Assembly: GCF_005893125.1 (NCBI RefSeq) | Contig: NZ_VCJS01000004.1 | Coordinates: forward strand, 89,294-153,293 | Direction: 5' to 3' | Source: Nonomuraea basaltis | Lineage (GTDB): Bacteria > Actinomycetota > Actinomycetes > Streptosporangiales > Streptosporangiaceae | DNA: 64,000 nucleotides | In this document: positions 43,258-56,570 of the stretch, one piece after another | Layout: the number at the start of each line of letters is the position of its first letter | Position numbering within the stretch: the first letter of the stretch is position 1 | The notes under the pieces: model-generated | The model's input: only the letters and a program-made list of their open reading frames with translations | Database searches by the model: none | Told to the model about the DNA's origin: nothing | Translations under genes and position numbers: made by a program

Positions 43258-44643
43258 ATGCGGCAGCTCAGTGCGCTGGACGCGCAGTTTCTCAACTTCG
43301 AGACCGCCACCAACGTCGCGAACATCGGCGGACTGGCAGTTCTCGAAACGGACCTGTCCAAAGAGAGCATCCTGCTCAGGCTGTCCGAGCGCATGGCCGG
43401 GGTGCCGCAGCTACGGCAACGTCTGGTCCACGTGCCCCTCGGCCTCGACCACCCGTACTGGGCCGACGACGGTGAGGTCGACCTGGAGTATCACGTCCGG
43501 GAGCTCGCCCTGCCGGCTCCCGGCGACGATGCGCAGCTGGGCGAGCAGGTGGCCCGCCTGCACGAGCGGCTGTTGGATCGCTCCCGTCCGCTGTGGGAGA
43601 TGTACCTGATTCACGGCCTGGCCGGAGGCCGGTGCGGCATCTACACCAAGCTCCACCACGCCGCCGTCGACGGGCTGACCGGGGCCGAGGTGCTTGCCGC
43701 GCTCATGGACCCCGGCCCTGGAGCGGTCGCATGCGAGCCGGAACCCCCGCCGGAGCTGTGGCACATGCTGGCCAGGAGCGCCTGGCACCTCGCCGCGAAC
43801 CCCGCGCATCTGCTGAGGTTCGCGGGCGAGGTCCTGCCGGTGCTGGACCAGCTTCCCGGCGTTTCCCGGCTGCCCGGCGCGGGTCGCCTGTCGCGGCTGC
43901 TGCGGCGCGGACCCTCGCCTGAACTGCCGGATTTCGCCGCTCCCTACACCCCGCTGAGCGGTCCGGTCTCGTCACATCGCCGCTATGCGTTCGCCGACCT
44001 GCCGTTGCATGAGGTCAAACGGGTCAAGAACGCCTTCGGCGTGACGGTGAACGATGTCGTGATGACGCTGGCAGCCTCCGCGTTGCGCCGCTGGCTGATG
44101 GCGCACGGGGCGTTGCCGGACGTTCCCCTGGTCGCGGGCGTGCCGTTCTCCCTGCGTGGGCGGACGGGCGCCAATGACGGCAATCAGGTCACCATAATGA
44201 TCACACAGCTGGCCACCCAGGTGGCCGACGCTCGCCGCAGGCTGGAATTTGTGAACGAGGCGATGCGGCAGATCAAGGAACGCTTCGCGCTGACACCGGC
44301 GGGCTGGTTGCGGGAGCTGAGCGAGAGCATGCCCGCCGCGCTGAACGGCGTGGCCGACCGCGCCGCCTTCGAGCTGGTGGGCAGGACCGCGCCACCCATC
44401 AACGTGATCGTCTCCAACATTCCCGGCCCGCAGTTTCCGCTGCGGATCGCGGGAGTCACGCTGCTCGCGCACTACCCGGTGTCCGTGGTCACCGACGTGA
44501 GCGGCGCCCTGAACATCACGGCCTTCTCCTACAACGGCCGCCTCGATGTCGGAATCATCGCATGCAGGGAGCGGGTCCCCGATGTGTGGGCCTTCCCGCG
44601 TTACCTTCGTGAGGCTTTGGACGAGCTAAAGCCCGCCTCCTGA
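43258..44643 (+). CDS. Wax ester synthase/diacylglycerol acyltransferase (WS/DGAT)
   Basis: Protein of 461 residues. Starts MRQLSALDAQFLNFET as typical. The catalytic motif HHAAVDG (residues 140-146) is intact; the PLW motif region (RSRPLWEMYLI) and the C-terminal NVIVSNIPGP are also present. It acylates diacylglycerol or long alcohols to make storage lipids. The M. tuberculosis relative tgs1 (Rv3130c) is DosR-regulated; a similar role under hypoxia is inferred. ATG 43258 lacks a clear Shine-Dalgarno, so the transcript may be leaderless or weakly translated. Confidence 0.9.
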   Translation: MRQLSALDAQFLNFETATNVANIGGLAVLETDLSKESILLRLSERMAGVPQLRQRLVHVPLGLDHPYWADDGEVDLEYHVRELALPAPGDDAQLGEQVARLHERLLDRSRPLWEMYLIHGLAGGRCGIYTKLHHAAVDGLTGAEVLAALMDPGPGAVACEPEPPPELWHMLARSAWHLAANPAHLLRFAGEVLPVLDQLPGVSRLPGAGRLSRLLRRGPSPELPDFAAPYTPLSGPVSSHRRYAFADLPLHEVKRVKNAFGVTVNDVVMTLAASALRRWLMAHGALPDVPLVAGVPFSLRGRTGANDGNQVTIMITQLATQVADARRRLEFVNEAMRQIKERFALTPAGWLRELSESMPAALNGVADRAAFELVGRTAPPINVIVSNIPGPQFPLRIAGVTLLAHYPVSVVTDVSGALNITAFSYNGRLDVGIIACRERVPDVWAFPRYLREALDELKPAS

Positions 44644-44712
44644 CCCGCGGCCCCCTCTCGGCGGCGCATCCCTGTTCTTGATCGCGACATTCGGGGATGC
44701 GCTCACACGTGA

Positions 44713-45060
44713 TCAACTGAGGATGGAGAATCGGCGATCCAGATCGAAGATCTTGAGGAGGCGGGCGACGCGTTCGGGGACATGGGACAGGTACAGCCGT
44801 CCGCCGACGTCTCGGGCCTTGTCGTCGGCCCGGATGAGCGCCGTAAGTCCTGACGCGTCCATGAACGACACGTTGCCCAGGTCGACCTCGATGATCGGAC
44901 TCGGGCGGTTCATCGTAGCGATGAGAAGTTCCTCCAGCGGCGGCGCCGTCGCGAGGTCGACCTCTCCACAGACCGTGACCTTCGCCGTGCCGTTTACCGC
45001 CTGCTCGAAAAGCTCGACGGGCCTTGTGCACAGGCCCGGCTGGCCAAGCTTCGTGTTCAT
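44713..45060 (-). CDS. STAS-domain anti-sigma factor antagonist
   Basis: Protein of 115 residues, SpoIIAA/RsbV-like. STAS motif VTVCGEVDLATAPPLEELL and the phosphorylatable Ser in VSFMDASGLTALI. It would bind an anti-sigma kinase when unphosphorylated and so release a sigma factor. No sigma factor or RsbW-like kinase is in the window. ATG 45060 precedes KLGQPGLCTR. A DosR-like box pair lies about 87 bp upstream, which would couple it to the same signal. Confidence 0.85.
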   Translation of the reverse strand: MNTKLGQPGLCTRPVELFEQAVNGTAKVTVCGEVDLATAPPLEELLIATMNRPSPIIEVDLGNVSFMDASGLTALIRADDKARDVGGRLYLSHVPERVARLLKIFDLDRRFSILS

Positions 45061-45146
45061 ATCCGCCTCCAGTCGGGTCCTGCCGTAGGGGCGCAGACCG
45101 TCTTATCTGGTCGCTCCATGCTGGCGGGTCCCCGATGGTCGCAGTA

Positions 45147-45182
45147 GGGCCGAAGGTCCCGCCCGTTGACTTCTCAAAGTCC
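45147..45182 (-). promoter_or_regulatory. Paired DosR-like boxes (STAS)
   Basis: On the minus strand GGACTTTGAGAAGTC (45182-45168) and GGGACCTTCGGCCC (45160-45147), offset 23 bp. The second is the window's core consensus. Confidence 0.65.
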
Positions 45183-45268
45183 TCTGGGACTGTGGTTGAC
45201 CAGGGCAAACGTATGAAAGGCAAGGACAACGCCGACGATCGCGCTCGCTGTCGATCACCGTGGTGGGA

Positions 45269-47824
<2,556 letters not shown>

Positions 47825-47912
47825 TTCCTCCCAGATCCGCGCTCTCGATGATCGGCCGAGGCGCCGCATCGTCTCGCCCACCTGTTTTCGCAGGAAATGA
47901 ACTCCCCGCCCA

Positions 47913-47949
47913 GAGACGAAGGTCCCGGCTGTCAGGGCCGGACGGCAGG
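47913..47949 (-). promoter_or_regulatory. Paired DosR-like boxes (cation ATPase)
   Basis: On the minus strand GCCGTCCGGCCC and GGGACCTTCGTCTC (47926-47913), offset 22 bp. Confidence 0.6.
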
Positions 47950-48083
47950 TACGTGGCAAGTTGGTACTCGTAGGCGCGCGTCTGCGCGTGACTATGGAAG
48001 ACCTGCACAATCGTTACCCGCGCACCGACCTTCGAGTACGCCTCGGTCATCGTCCCCCGGCGGGCGTCCCGTATTTCGATTCC

Positions 48084-48332
48084 TCAGAGGCCGTGGATAC
48101 GGCGGCCGGTGATCTGATGCGGGATTGCGCGGATGTAGAGCTGGCGGTCGCCTCCCGCCCACGGGGTGACGTCGGCGTCGATCACCTTGGCGACCTCGTC
48201 CGGTGGCACGTGGTGGGCGGGGCCCTGGATCAGGACGCTCCAGCCCTCTCGCTGGGCCTCGTCGATCCGGTCCACCTCGAAACCGATCTTGATTTCCACT
48301 CCTTCCCGTCCGGTACGCAGATCCTGGTCCAT
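48084..48332 (-). pseudogene. C-terminal fragment of a pyridoxamine 5'-phosphate oxidase-family protein
   Basis: 82 residues with VEIKIGFEVDRIDEAQREG, SVLIQGPAHHV and LYIRAIPHQITGRRI, the second half of an F420/FMN-binding split-barrel protein of about 140 residues. The N-terminal half with the FMN/F420 loop is absent and no Shine-Dalgarno precedes ATG 48332. Between two divergent genes and a palindromic box, so a deletion is likely. Confidence 0.65.
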
Positions 48333-48400
48333 GGGGCCGCCCTAGGCGGTGCGGAAGAGACGATGACGCTACCCACGCGCTCTGCATCTAACGGCAGACA

Positions 48401-48436
48401 GGGCCCTTTGGCCCTGGCGCGACCGACCTCCGGCCC
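48401..48436 (+). promoter_or_regulatory. Paired DosR-like boxes (USP)
   Basis: GGGCCCTTTGGCCC (48401-48414), within the inverted repeat CAGGGCC/GGCCCTG, and CGACCTCCGGCCC (48424-48436). GCC to GAC is 22 bp. Confidence 0.65.
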
Positions 48437-48487
48437 TGCACCCGATGGGCGCCAACGGGTGGGATGAGTGTGACGAAGGAGGACATC

Positions 48488-49330
48488 ATGATCATCGTAG
48501 GAGTGGACGGCTCCGTGGCCTCGCGAGCCGCCGTGGAGTGGGCGGCCGGCGACGCCTTTCGGATGTGTGTGCCGCTGCGGATCGTGTACGCAATGGACGC
48601 CTCGTGGTACCAGGTCGGCCGATATCCCATCGTCGGTATACCGGACGTGCTGATTCGCGAGGGGCAGCGCATTTTGCGCGAGGCGGCGGCTCTCGTCCAC
48701 GAGCGTCAGCCCGCTGTGGAGGTCACGACGCAGGAAGTCGAGGGCACGCCCACAGCGGTCCTGCGCGAGCAGTCCAAGGACGCCACCGAGATCGTGGTGG
48801 GCAGCCGCGGGCTCGGCGGGTTCGCCGGCGCGCTGCTGGGCTCGGTCAGCACCCATGTGGCCGGGCACGCCCACTGCCCCGTCGTGGTGGTGCGCGGCGA
48901 GCACCGGCCGGTGGAGGGGGAGGTCGTCGTCGGCGTGGACGACTCACCAGAATGCGAGCCCGCGCTCGCCTACGCCTTCCAGCAGGCGAAGCTGCGAGGA
49001 GCCACGCTGCGGGTGCTGCACGCCTGGCAACTGCCGGTGCACGCCTTCGCTCCAGAGACCGCCTACGACATGGACGAGGTCCGCACGGCGCAGCACCAGG
49101 TCATCCGCGACCGGCTGGAAGCCCTCAGCAAGAACTATCCGCAGGTGACGATCGTCGAGGACGTCCCCTCAGCGCACCCTGTGGACGCGCTCACCGAGGC
49201 GTCCGGGCGGGCGGACCTGCTGGTGGTGGGCTCGCACGGGCGCGGCGCCATGGGCTCGATGCTGATCGATTCGGTCAGCCGAGGCGTCCTGCATCACTCG
49301 GACTGCCCGGTGGCGGTGGTGCGCCCTTAG
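48488..49330 (+). CDS. Universal stress protein, two UspA domains
   Basis: Protein of 280 residues. Domain 1: IIVGVDGSVASRAAVEWAAG, GSRGLGGFAGALLGSVS and HCPVVVVRG. Domain 2: VVVGVDDSPECEPALAYAF and GSHGRGAMGSMLIDSVS, DCPVAVVRP. ATG 48488 has AAGGAGG at ideal distance. It follows a phased box pair by about 50 bp. Its stop codon lies in a long perfect inverted repeat (49326-49368) that may act as terminator. Confidence 0.9.
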   Translation: MIIVGVDGSVASRAAVEWAAGDAFRMCVPLRIVYAMDASWYQVGRYPIVGIPDVLIREGQRILREAAALVHERQPAVEVTTQEVEGTPTAVLREQSKDATEIVVGSRGLGGFAGALLGSVSTHVAGHAHCPVVVVRGEHRPVEGEVVVGVDDSPECEPALAYAFQQAKLRGATLRVLHAWQLPVHAFAPETAYDMDEVRTAQHQVIRDRLEALSKNYPQVTIVEDVPSAHPVDALTEASGRADLLVVGSHGRGAMGSMLIDSVSRGVLHHSDCPVAVVRP

Positions 49331-49368
49331 GTCCTTGCCGGCCGGAGTCCGGCCGGCAAGGACCTAAG
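49326..49368. terminator. 21-bp perfect inverted repeat at the USP stop
   Basis: Arms 49326-49346 and 49348-49368 are perfectly complementary with a single-base centre. The sequence includes the USP stop codon and, in the right arm, GGACCTAAG, which is also the first DosR-like box of the next gene. It could act as an intrinsic terminator or as a regulator site; the very small centre argues for a DNA-level (protein-binding) role as well. Confidence 0.6.
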
Positions 49369-49393
49369 ACCTCGGCATCGGGGACGTTCGCCG
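49359..49393 (+). promoter_or_regulatory. Paired DosR-like boxes (CBS-BON)
   Basis: AGGACCTAAGACC (49359-49371) and GGGGACGTTCGCC (49380-49392), GAC to GAC 22 bp. Same composite element as at 22638 and 38617. Confidence 0.7.
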
Positions 49394-49454
49394 CTGCCGG
49401 GCGAGGCCGCCGAGGAGGAGCGTGAAAGTGCGAGTGAAAGTGAGGTGGGACATC

Positions 49455-50111
49455 ATGTCGATCGAAGTCAAGGACGTCATGGGCCGTGTGGCCATCGCGG
49501 TGCTGGAGAATGCGTCGTTCGCCGACATCGTGGCCGCCATGAAGCGATACGCGGTGGGTGCGGTCACCGTGATCGACGTCGACCGCCGTCCGGTGGGCGT
49601 GGTGTCGGAGGACGACCTGCTGCTCAAGGAGAGCAACCCGGTACGGCACAGCGTGTCGATGTTCGAGTCCGCCAGGCGGCGGCGCGAGCACCAGAAGGCG
49701 GCGGGGGTTACGGCGGCACAGCTCATGACCTCTCCGGCGATCACCGTCACGCCGGGCACTCCGGTACGCGACGCGGCCCGGCTGATGCACGGCAAGCGCA
49801 TCAAGCAGCTGCCCGTGATCGACCCGGTGACCGGGCGGGTCACCGGCACCTTGCACCAGCGCGACGTGCTGCGGGTCTTCGCCCGGCCGGCCGCCGAGCT
49901 GGAAGCGGAGGTCAGAGCCCTGCTCCCGGATCCCGAGGCATTCACGGTCGAGATCGACCGGGGCATCGTGAAGATCAGCGGCCGCGTGCAGCGGCGATCT
50001 CAGGCCATCGCGCTCATGGAGGCGGTCCGTGCCGTTGAGGGCGTCGTCGACGTGGAGGGCGAGGTCGCCTGCGACAGGGATGACATCATCATCGTCCCTC
50101 CGCTGATGTAA
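49455..50111 (+). CDS. CBS-pair and BON domain protein
   Basis: Protein of 218 residues. CBS1: VKDVMGRVAIAVLENASFA and GAVTVIDVDRRPVGVVSEDD. CBS2: AAQLMTSPAITVTPGTPV and KQLPVIDPVTGRVTGTLHQRD. The BON part (about 145-218) has FTVEIDRGIVKISGRVQRRS. ATG 49455 is chosen by alignment with the paralogues at 29435 and 30723; GTG codons upstream (49422, 49428) are alternatives with a GGAGG. It precedes a broken hypF by ten bases, just as the other CBS proteins precede the hydrogenase genes. Confidence 0.83.
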   Translation: MSIEVKDVMGRVAIAVLENASFADIVAAMKRYAVGAVTVIDVDRRPVGVVSEDDLLLKESNPVRHSVSMFESARRRREHQKAAGVTAAQLMTSPAITVTPGTPVRDAARLMHGKRIKQLPVIDPVTGRVTGTLHQRDVLRVFARPAAELEAEVRALLPDPEAFTVEIDRGIVKISGRVQRRSQAIALMEAVRAVEGVVDVEGEVACDRDDIIIVPPLM

Positions 50112-50120
50112 GGGATGGTC

Positions 50121-51320
50121 ATGGACGCGGCATGGCGGATCGAGGTGCACGGAACCGTACAGGGCGTCGGTTTCCGACCGTTCGTCCACCGACTGGCGAC
50201 CGGGATCGGAATCCGTGGGCATGTCCGGAACGCCGGCGGGCACGTGGTCATCTCCGCGACGGGCCCTCCAGCCCGTTTGGAGGCGTTCATCGCCGGTCTC
50301 AAGACCGACAGGCCCGAGGCGGCGCGCATCCGGGACGTGCTCGTCACTCCAGGTGCGCCTGGCGGGGATGTGACCGGGTTCGAGATCGTGGAGAGCGAGA
50401 CCGCGTCCGGCGTCTCGCGCGAGATCCCGCCGGACCTGGCCACCTGTGGCGAATGCCTGCGCGAACTGTTCGATCCTGCCAACCGACGCTACCGCTATCC
50501 GTTCATCAACTGTACGGCCTGCGGCCCCAGAGCGACCATTATCGAGAGCCTGCCGTACGATCGGGTACGCACGTCGATGCGCGGCTTTCAGATGTGCGCG
50601 GCTTGCGCCGCCGAATACCACGACCCGACGGACCGGCGCTTCCACGCCGAACCGATCGCCTGCGCGTCCTGCGGCCCCCGGCTGCGTTTCCCGTCCATGA
50701 CGGGGGAAGCGGCGGTGGACGTCGTCGCGGGCGGCGGGGTGATCGCGATCAAAGGGCTCGGTGGCTTCCAGCTCGTATGCGATGCCATCAACGACGAACC
50801 CATCTCCCGGGTGCGGGAGATCAAGGCACGCGACGCCAAGCCGCTGGCGGTCATGGTGCGGGACACGGTCACTGCCGGCGCGCTGGCCGACCTCGCCGAG
50901 ACCGATCGTCTTCTCGCCCCCGTCCGCGCCCATCGTGCTGGGCCCACGGCGGCACGGCGTGCTGTCGCCCGGCGTGTGCCATGGGATGCCTAGCGCGGGC
51001 CGCCTGTTCGATGCGGCCGCCGCGCTGCTGGGCCTGTGCGACGTGAACGGCTTCGAGGGAGAGGCCGCGATGCGCCTGGAGCAGGCCGCTGTAGCGTTTC
51101 CCGGGTCCGAGCCGCTGGCCTGGCGGCTGGAGCGGCGGGACGCGTTGTGGGTGTACGACGGCGTGGCCACGCTGCGGCATCTGCTGGAGGCCAAGGCGGA
51201 CGGCGAGCACGTCGGCCGGATCGCCGCCGCCTTCCATGCCACCATCGCGGCGGTCACCGTGTTGCTGTGTGAGCGCGCCGCCGCTGAACACGATGTCACC
51301 CAGGTCTGCCTGTCGGGCCG
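50121..51320 (+). pseudogene. Disrupted hydrogenase maturation protein HypF
   Basis: HypF makes the cyanide precursor (carbamoyl-AMP). The N-terminus is normal: acylphosphatase domain (VHGTVQGVGFRPFVHRLA), two Zn motifs CGECLRELF...CTACGPR and CAACAAEYH...CASCGPRL, then the YrdC domain (GGVIAIKGLGGFQLVCDA). After ALADLAETDRLLAP the frame breaks, and GVCHGMPSAGRLFDAAAALL, then LCERAAAEHDVTQVCLSG follow in another frame. About 300 of the usual 750 residues are missing, including most of the Kae1-like active site. Start ATG 50121 after AAGGG. Confidence 0.82.
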
Positions 51321-51321
51321 C

Positions 51322-51412
51322 ATCGTCCGGGTCGGATCACCGTGCGCACTTGGTCGGCTCCAGCAGGATGGTCGATATGCTCGTGGGCGAGCAACTGCCG
51401 CGCATCTGCTGA
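51322..51412 (+). pseudogene. C-terminal remnant of a second hypE
   Basis: In a frame ending at 51412 the DNA reads LVGSSRMVDMLVGEQLPRIC followed by a stop, nearly identical to the end of the intact HypE (LVGSHRVVDMLVGEQLPRIC). One base appears lost just upstream. It is joined directly to the hypF remnant, so a second hyp cluster has been deleted down to scars. Confidence 0.72.
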
Positions 51413-51452
51413 GCGCGAGCCGGCCGCGCCCGCCCATGGGAAAGGTGCCTGT

Positions 51453-52253
51453 ATGGCCGACCAGAGGTTGCGGCGCAAGCCGTACGACAAGGAGCTCTTT
51501 CGCCTGCAGGCCGAATTGGTGAAGCTACAGGAGTGGGTGAAGGTCGAGAAACAGCGAGTGGTGGTGATTTTCGAGGGGCGTGACGCCGCCGGCAAGGGAA
51601 GCACCATCAAGCGGGTCACCGAATACCTCAACCCCCGGGTGGCCAGGATCGTCGCGCTGCCCGCGCCCACCGAGCGGGAGCGCACGCAATGGTACTTCCA
51701 GCGGTATGTAGAGCGCCTGCCCGCTGCCGGGGAGATCGTGCTGTTCGACCGCAGCTGGTACAACCGGGCCGGGGTGGAGCGGGTGATGGGGTTCTGCACG
51801 CAGGAGGAGTACGCGCGCTTCCTGCACCAGTGCCCGATCTTCGAGCGGTTGCTGGTGGAGGACGGGATCCTGCTGCGCAAGTACTGGTTCTCCGTCGATG
51901 ACGCCGAGCAGGAGCGGCGTTTTCGCGCTCGGCTGGAGGATCCCATGCGGCAGTGGAAACTGTCGGAGATGGACCTGGAGTCGATCACGCGGTGGGAGGA
52001 GTACTCGCGGGCCAAGGACGAGATGCTGATCCACACCCACATTCCGGAAGCACCCTGGTACGACGTGGAGAGCCAGGACAAGCGGCGTGCCAGGATCAAC
52101 ATGATCTCCCACTTGCTGTCCACGATCCCGTACCGGGAGGTGCAGCGCACTCCGCTGGAGATCCCGAAGCGACCACCGTCTACCGGCTATCGCCGCCCGC
52201 CTCGCCTGGAAACGCACGTGCCTGACGTGGCCGCGGGGCTCGCTCGCGGGTGA
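51453..52253 (+). CDS. ppk2: Polyphosphate kinase 2 (PPK2)
   Basis: Protein of 266 residues. Walker A in IFEGRDAAGKGSTIKRVTEY, Walker B/lid in LFDRSWYNRAGVERVMGFCT, and the lid-module KEEYxxFLHQCPIFE/LRKYWFSV pattern of PPK2 class enzymes. It converts polyphosphate plus NDP to NTP (or the reverse), useful when respiration stops. The start is ATG 51453 with AAGGTG upstream; the frame extends back into the hypE remnant. No box was found directly upstream, as the region has been rearranged. Confidence 0.92.
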   Translation: MADQRLRRKPYDKELFRLQAELVKLQEWVKVEKQRVVVIFEGRDAAGKGSTIKRVTEYLNPRVARIVALPAPTERERTQWYFQRYVERLPAAGEIVLFDRSWYNRAGVERVMGFCTQEEYARFLHQCPIFERLLVEDGILLRKYWFSVDDAEQERRFRARLEDPMRQWKLSEMDLESITRWEEYSRAKDEMLIHTHIPEAPWYDVESQDKRRARINMISHLLSTIPYREVQRTPLEIPKRPPSTGYRRPPRLETHVPDVAAGLARG

Positions 52254-52353
52254 ACGCCACCGCCGCGAGAAACCTCCGCCTCAGCCCCTGACCTGCTCGT
52301 GATGGAGGGGCCACGAGTCCTAGAGCGGGCGGTCGCCGGCAGTGTCGTGGCGG

Positions 52354-53307
52354 TCAGGCCTGAGCGAGCTCCATGACTGGCCGGCGCGGGCTACGCGCCA
52401 CATACGGCCCGTACCCCAGCCTGATGATCATCTGCGGGTGGCCGCGCCGGTGGTGCGGGTCCCTGCGGTGGCGCATGTCGCGAAGGTCGAGCGGCTGGTT
52501 CAGGAACGACGCCGACAGTCCGTACTTGGTGGCGACCAGCAGCACCCGCTGCAGCGCCTGTCCTGCACGCAGCCAGTCGACGGGTCCGTCGCCCATCGTG
52601 GTCAGCACCGCGAGCTGCGGCCGCGCCTCGAAGCGGGATTCGCCGTCCTGGCGCCCGAAGTCCCTGACCGGTGACGGATCCCGCAGGGCATGGGGCCCGT
52701 GCACGTAGCCCGGCACGCCGTCGTAACGCGCTCCCGGCATCGTCCAGGCGGCCAGCTCGGCCCGGTAGTCGTGGTCACGGGCGAGCTCGTCCTCGGCGAG
52801 GGCGGCGTAGCCGAGGGTGTCCAGCGTGCCGTGGCGGTCGAGCCAGGCCAGGCCCGCGCCCTCGCGGGCGGCGGCGAGCCGCAGTTCGGCCATGACCTCG
52901 TGCGGGATCCGCCGGTCGAAGAAGGGCAGGCGGCTGGTGCGTCGCACCGGGATGAGGTCGTACAGCTCCCGCTGGCCGGCAGAGACGGGCAGCGTCGCGC
53001 CTACGCGTACGGCGGCCAGGAGATCAGGTTCTTGTCCAGGATCGGGCAGGAGGAACACCATCGGCCGCCGCCCAGAGGTCCGGACCGCCAGCCGCAGGTT
53101 GAACAGGGCCGCACCACAGCTGACGTGCTGGCTGCGCCCGCGCGGGTCGCTCACCCGCAGCCGCCGGTCACGGTCGGCGTGCAGCTCGACGCAATCTTCG
53201 CGGGCCACGTGGAAGCGCCACGGCTGGGTGTTGAGCACCGAAGGCGCCTGACCGGCCGCCGCCAGCAGCCGCCGGACGCCGAGCCCGGTGGCGAGTTGAG
53301 TGGACAT
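52354..53307 (-). CDS. Acg-type nitroreductase family protein
   Basis: Protein of 317 residues. It starts with GVRRLLAAAGQAPSVLNTQP (the APS-x-NTQPW motif of Acg/Rv2032-like proteins) and ends in WLRAGQALQRVLLVATKYGL. Acg proteins bind FMN but lack the usual reductase activity; M. tuberculosis acg is in the DosR regulon. ATG 53307 follows AGGAGGTGC. It is similar to the protein at 62930-63961 (about equal length, same motifs). A degenerate box pair lies 52-85 bp upstream. Confidence 0.85.
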   Translation of the reverse strand: MSTQLATGLGVRRLLAAAGQAPSVLNTQPWRFHVAREDCVELHADRDRRLRVSDPRGRSQHVSCGAALFNLRLAVRTSGRRPMVFLLPDPGQEPDLLAAVRVGATLPVSAGQRELYDLIPVRRTSRLPFFDRRIPHEVMAELRLAAAREGAGLAWLDRHGTLDTLGYAALAEDELARDHDYRAELAAWTMPGARYDGVPGYVHGPHALRDPSPVRDFGRQDGESRFEARPQLAVLTTMGDGPVDWLRAGQALQRVLLVATKYGLSASFLNQPLDLRDMRHRRDPHHRRGHPQMIIRLGYGPYVARSPRRPVMELAQA

Positions 53308-53358
53308 GATGCACCTCCTGCCACCCACGTTTCCGCACCGATCCGCGACGCCGACAGT

Positions 53359-53391
53359 GCCGGATGGCCCCGCCTCGCTGCCGAAAGCCCC
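53359..53391 (-). promoter_or_regulatory. Weak paired DosR-like boxes (nitroreductase)
   Basis: On the minus strand GGGGCTTTCGGC (53391-53380) and GGGGCCATCCGGC, offset about 21 bp. The GAC trinucleotides are degenerate. Confidence 0.4.
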
Positions 53392-53528
53392 TGCCCAGCG
53401 CGGTCACGCACGCTTCATGCCGGGTCGCCGTGGTGAACACCTGAGCGCCCCGGGATGCGGGGGTTCATGATTCGCGCCAGTCGGTTCGCGGCCGCGCCTT
53501 GCGGCACGACGGCAGCGAGCTCGGCTGT

Positions 53529-53563
53529 GGCCGAAGGTCCCTACCCGCAGGGTCTTTCGGCGC
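53529..53563 (+). promoter_or_regulatory. Paired DosR-like boxes (USP fragment)
   Basis: GGCCGAAGGTCCC (53529-53541) and GGGTCTTTCGGCGC (53550-53563). GCC to GTC is 22 bp. Confidence 0.7.
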
Positions 53564-53587
53564 TACGACTCCTGCGGTCAGTAGCGC

Positions 53588-53857
53588 GTGGAGACCACGT
53601 TCCTGCCCGATGACCCTCGCTCCGCCCTCATCAGCGCTGCGGAGAACGCCGAGTTGCTGGAGTTCGCCTTCGCGGAGGCTCGGCTTCGGGGAGCGCGGCT
53701 GCGTGCCGTGCACGCGAGAACCTATCCCCGGCCGGTCAGGTTCGACCCCACGGAGGTCGACGGGGTGCGCGTGCTCAAGGACACGCTCGCCACGCTGGGC
53801 GAGCGGTACCCCGAGGTGACCGCCGGCCAGGACGTGGAGCTCGCCAAGTGCATCTAG
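53588..53857 (+). pseudogene. Internal fragment of a universal stress protein
   Basis: GTG 53588 gives 89 residues. From ENAELLEFAFAEARLRGARL to ERYPEVTAGQDVELAKC matches the middle of a USP domain. The N-terminal strand VGVDGS is replaced by VETTFLPDDP, and the ATP-site and last strand are missing. It sits directly after a good phased box pair, so the promoter survives but the gene was trimmed at both ends. Confidence 0.65.
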
Positions 53858-54023
53858 GCCGGGGCCCGCGCCGCCCGTCTGATCGAGCAAGGGACGCGGA
53901 GCCCGGGCTTCAGGCCGTGATGCCGATCCCCTGCCTACGGCATCGCTGCCAGGGAAAGTTCGCAGGAACGGAAGTCCATCGGATGCCCGGCCTTCGGTCT
54001 AGGGCGCGCGTCCGCGCCAAGAT

Positions 54024-54060
54024 GTGCCGAAGGTCCCGGCGCCGCAGGACATACGGCTCT
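54024..54060 (+). promoter_or_regulatory. Paired DosR-like boxes (DoxX)
   Basis: GTGCCGAAGGTCCC (54024-54037) and AGGACATACGGCTC (54046-54059). GCC to GAC is 22 bp. About 75 bp before the DoxX start. Confidence 0.65.
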
Positions 54061-54133
54061 GCAGGCGAAGCCGCAAATCGGGTGTTCTGGAATCAGCAAG
54101 GGAACAGCAACCCGCTCCCCACGGAGGACCGTC

Positions 54134-56432
<2,299 letters not shown>

Positions 56433-56570
56433 CATCCTCCTCCGCCTGAAGGCCGGGAACTCCGACCCATCCCTGCACCAAGGAGCGGACGGGTTGAGGT
56501 TGGCGGCGTATCCGCAGGGTCGACACGGACGACCGTGGAGTTCTGGATGCCCGCCGTGCCGCGCCGCCTG

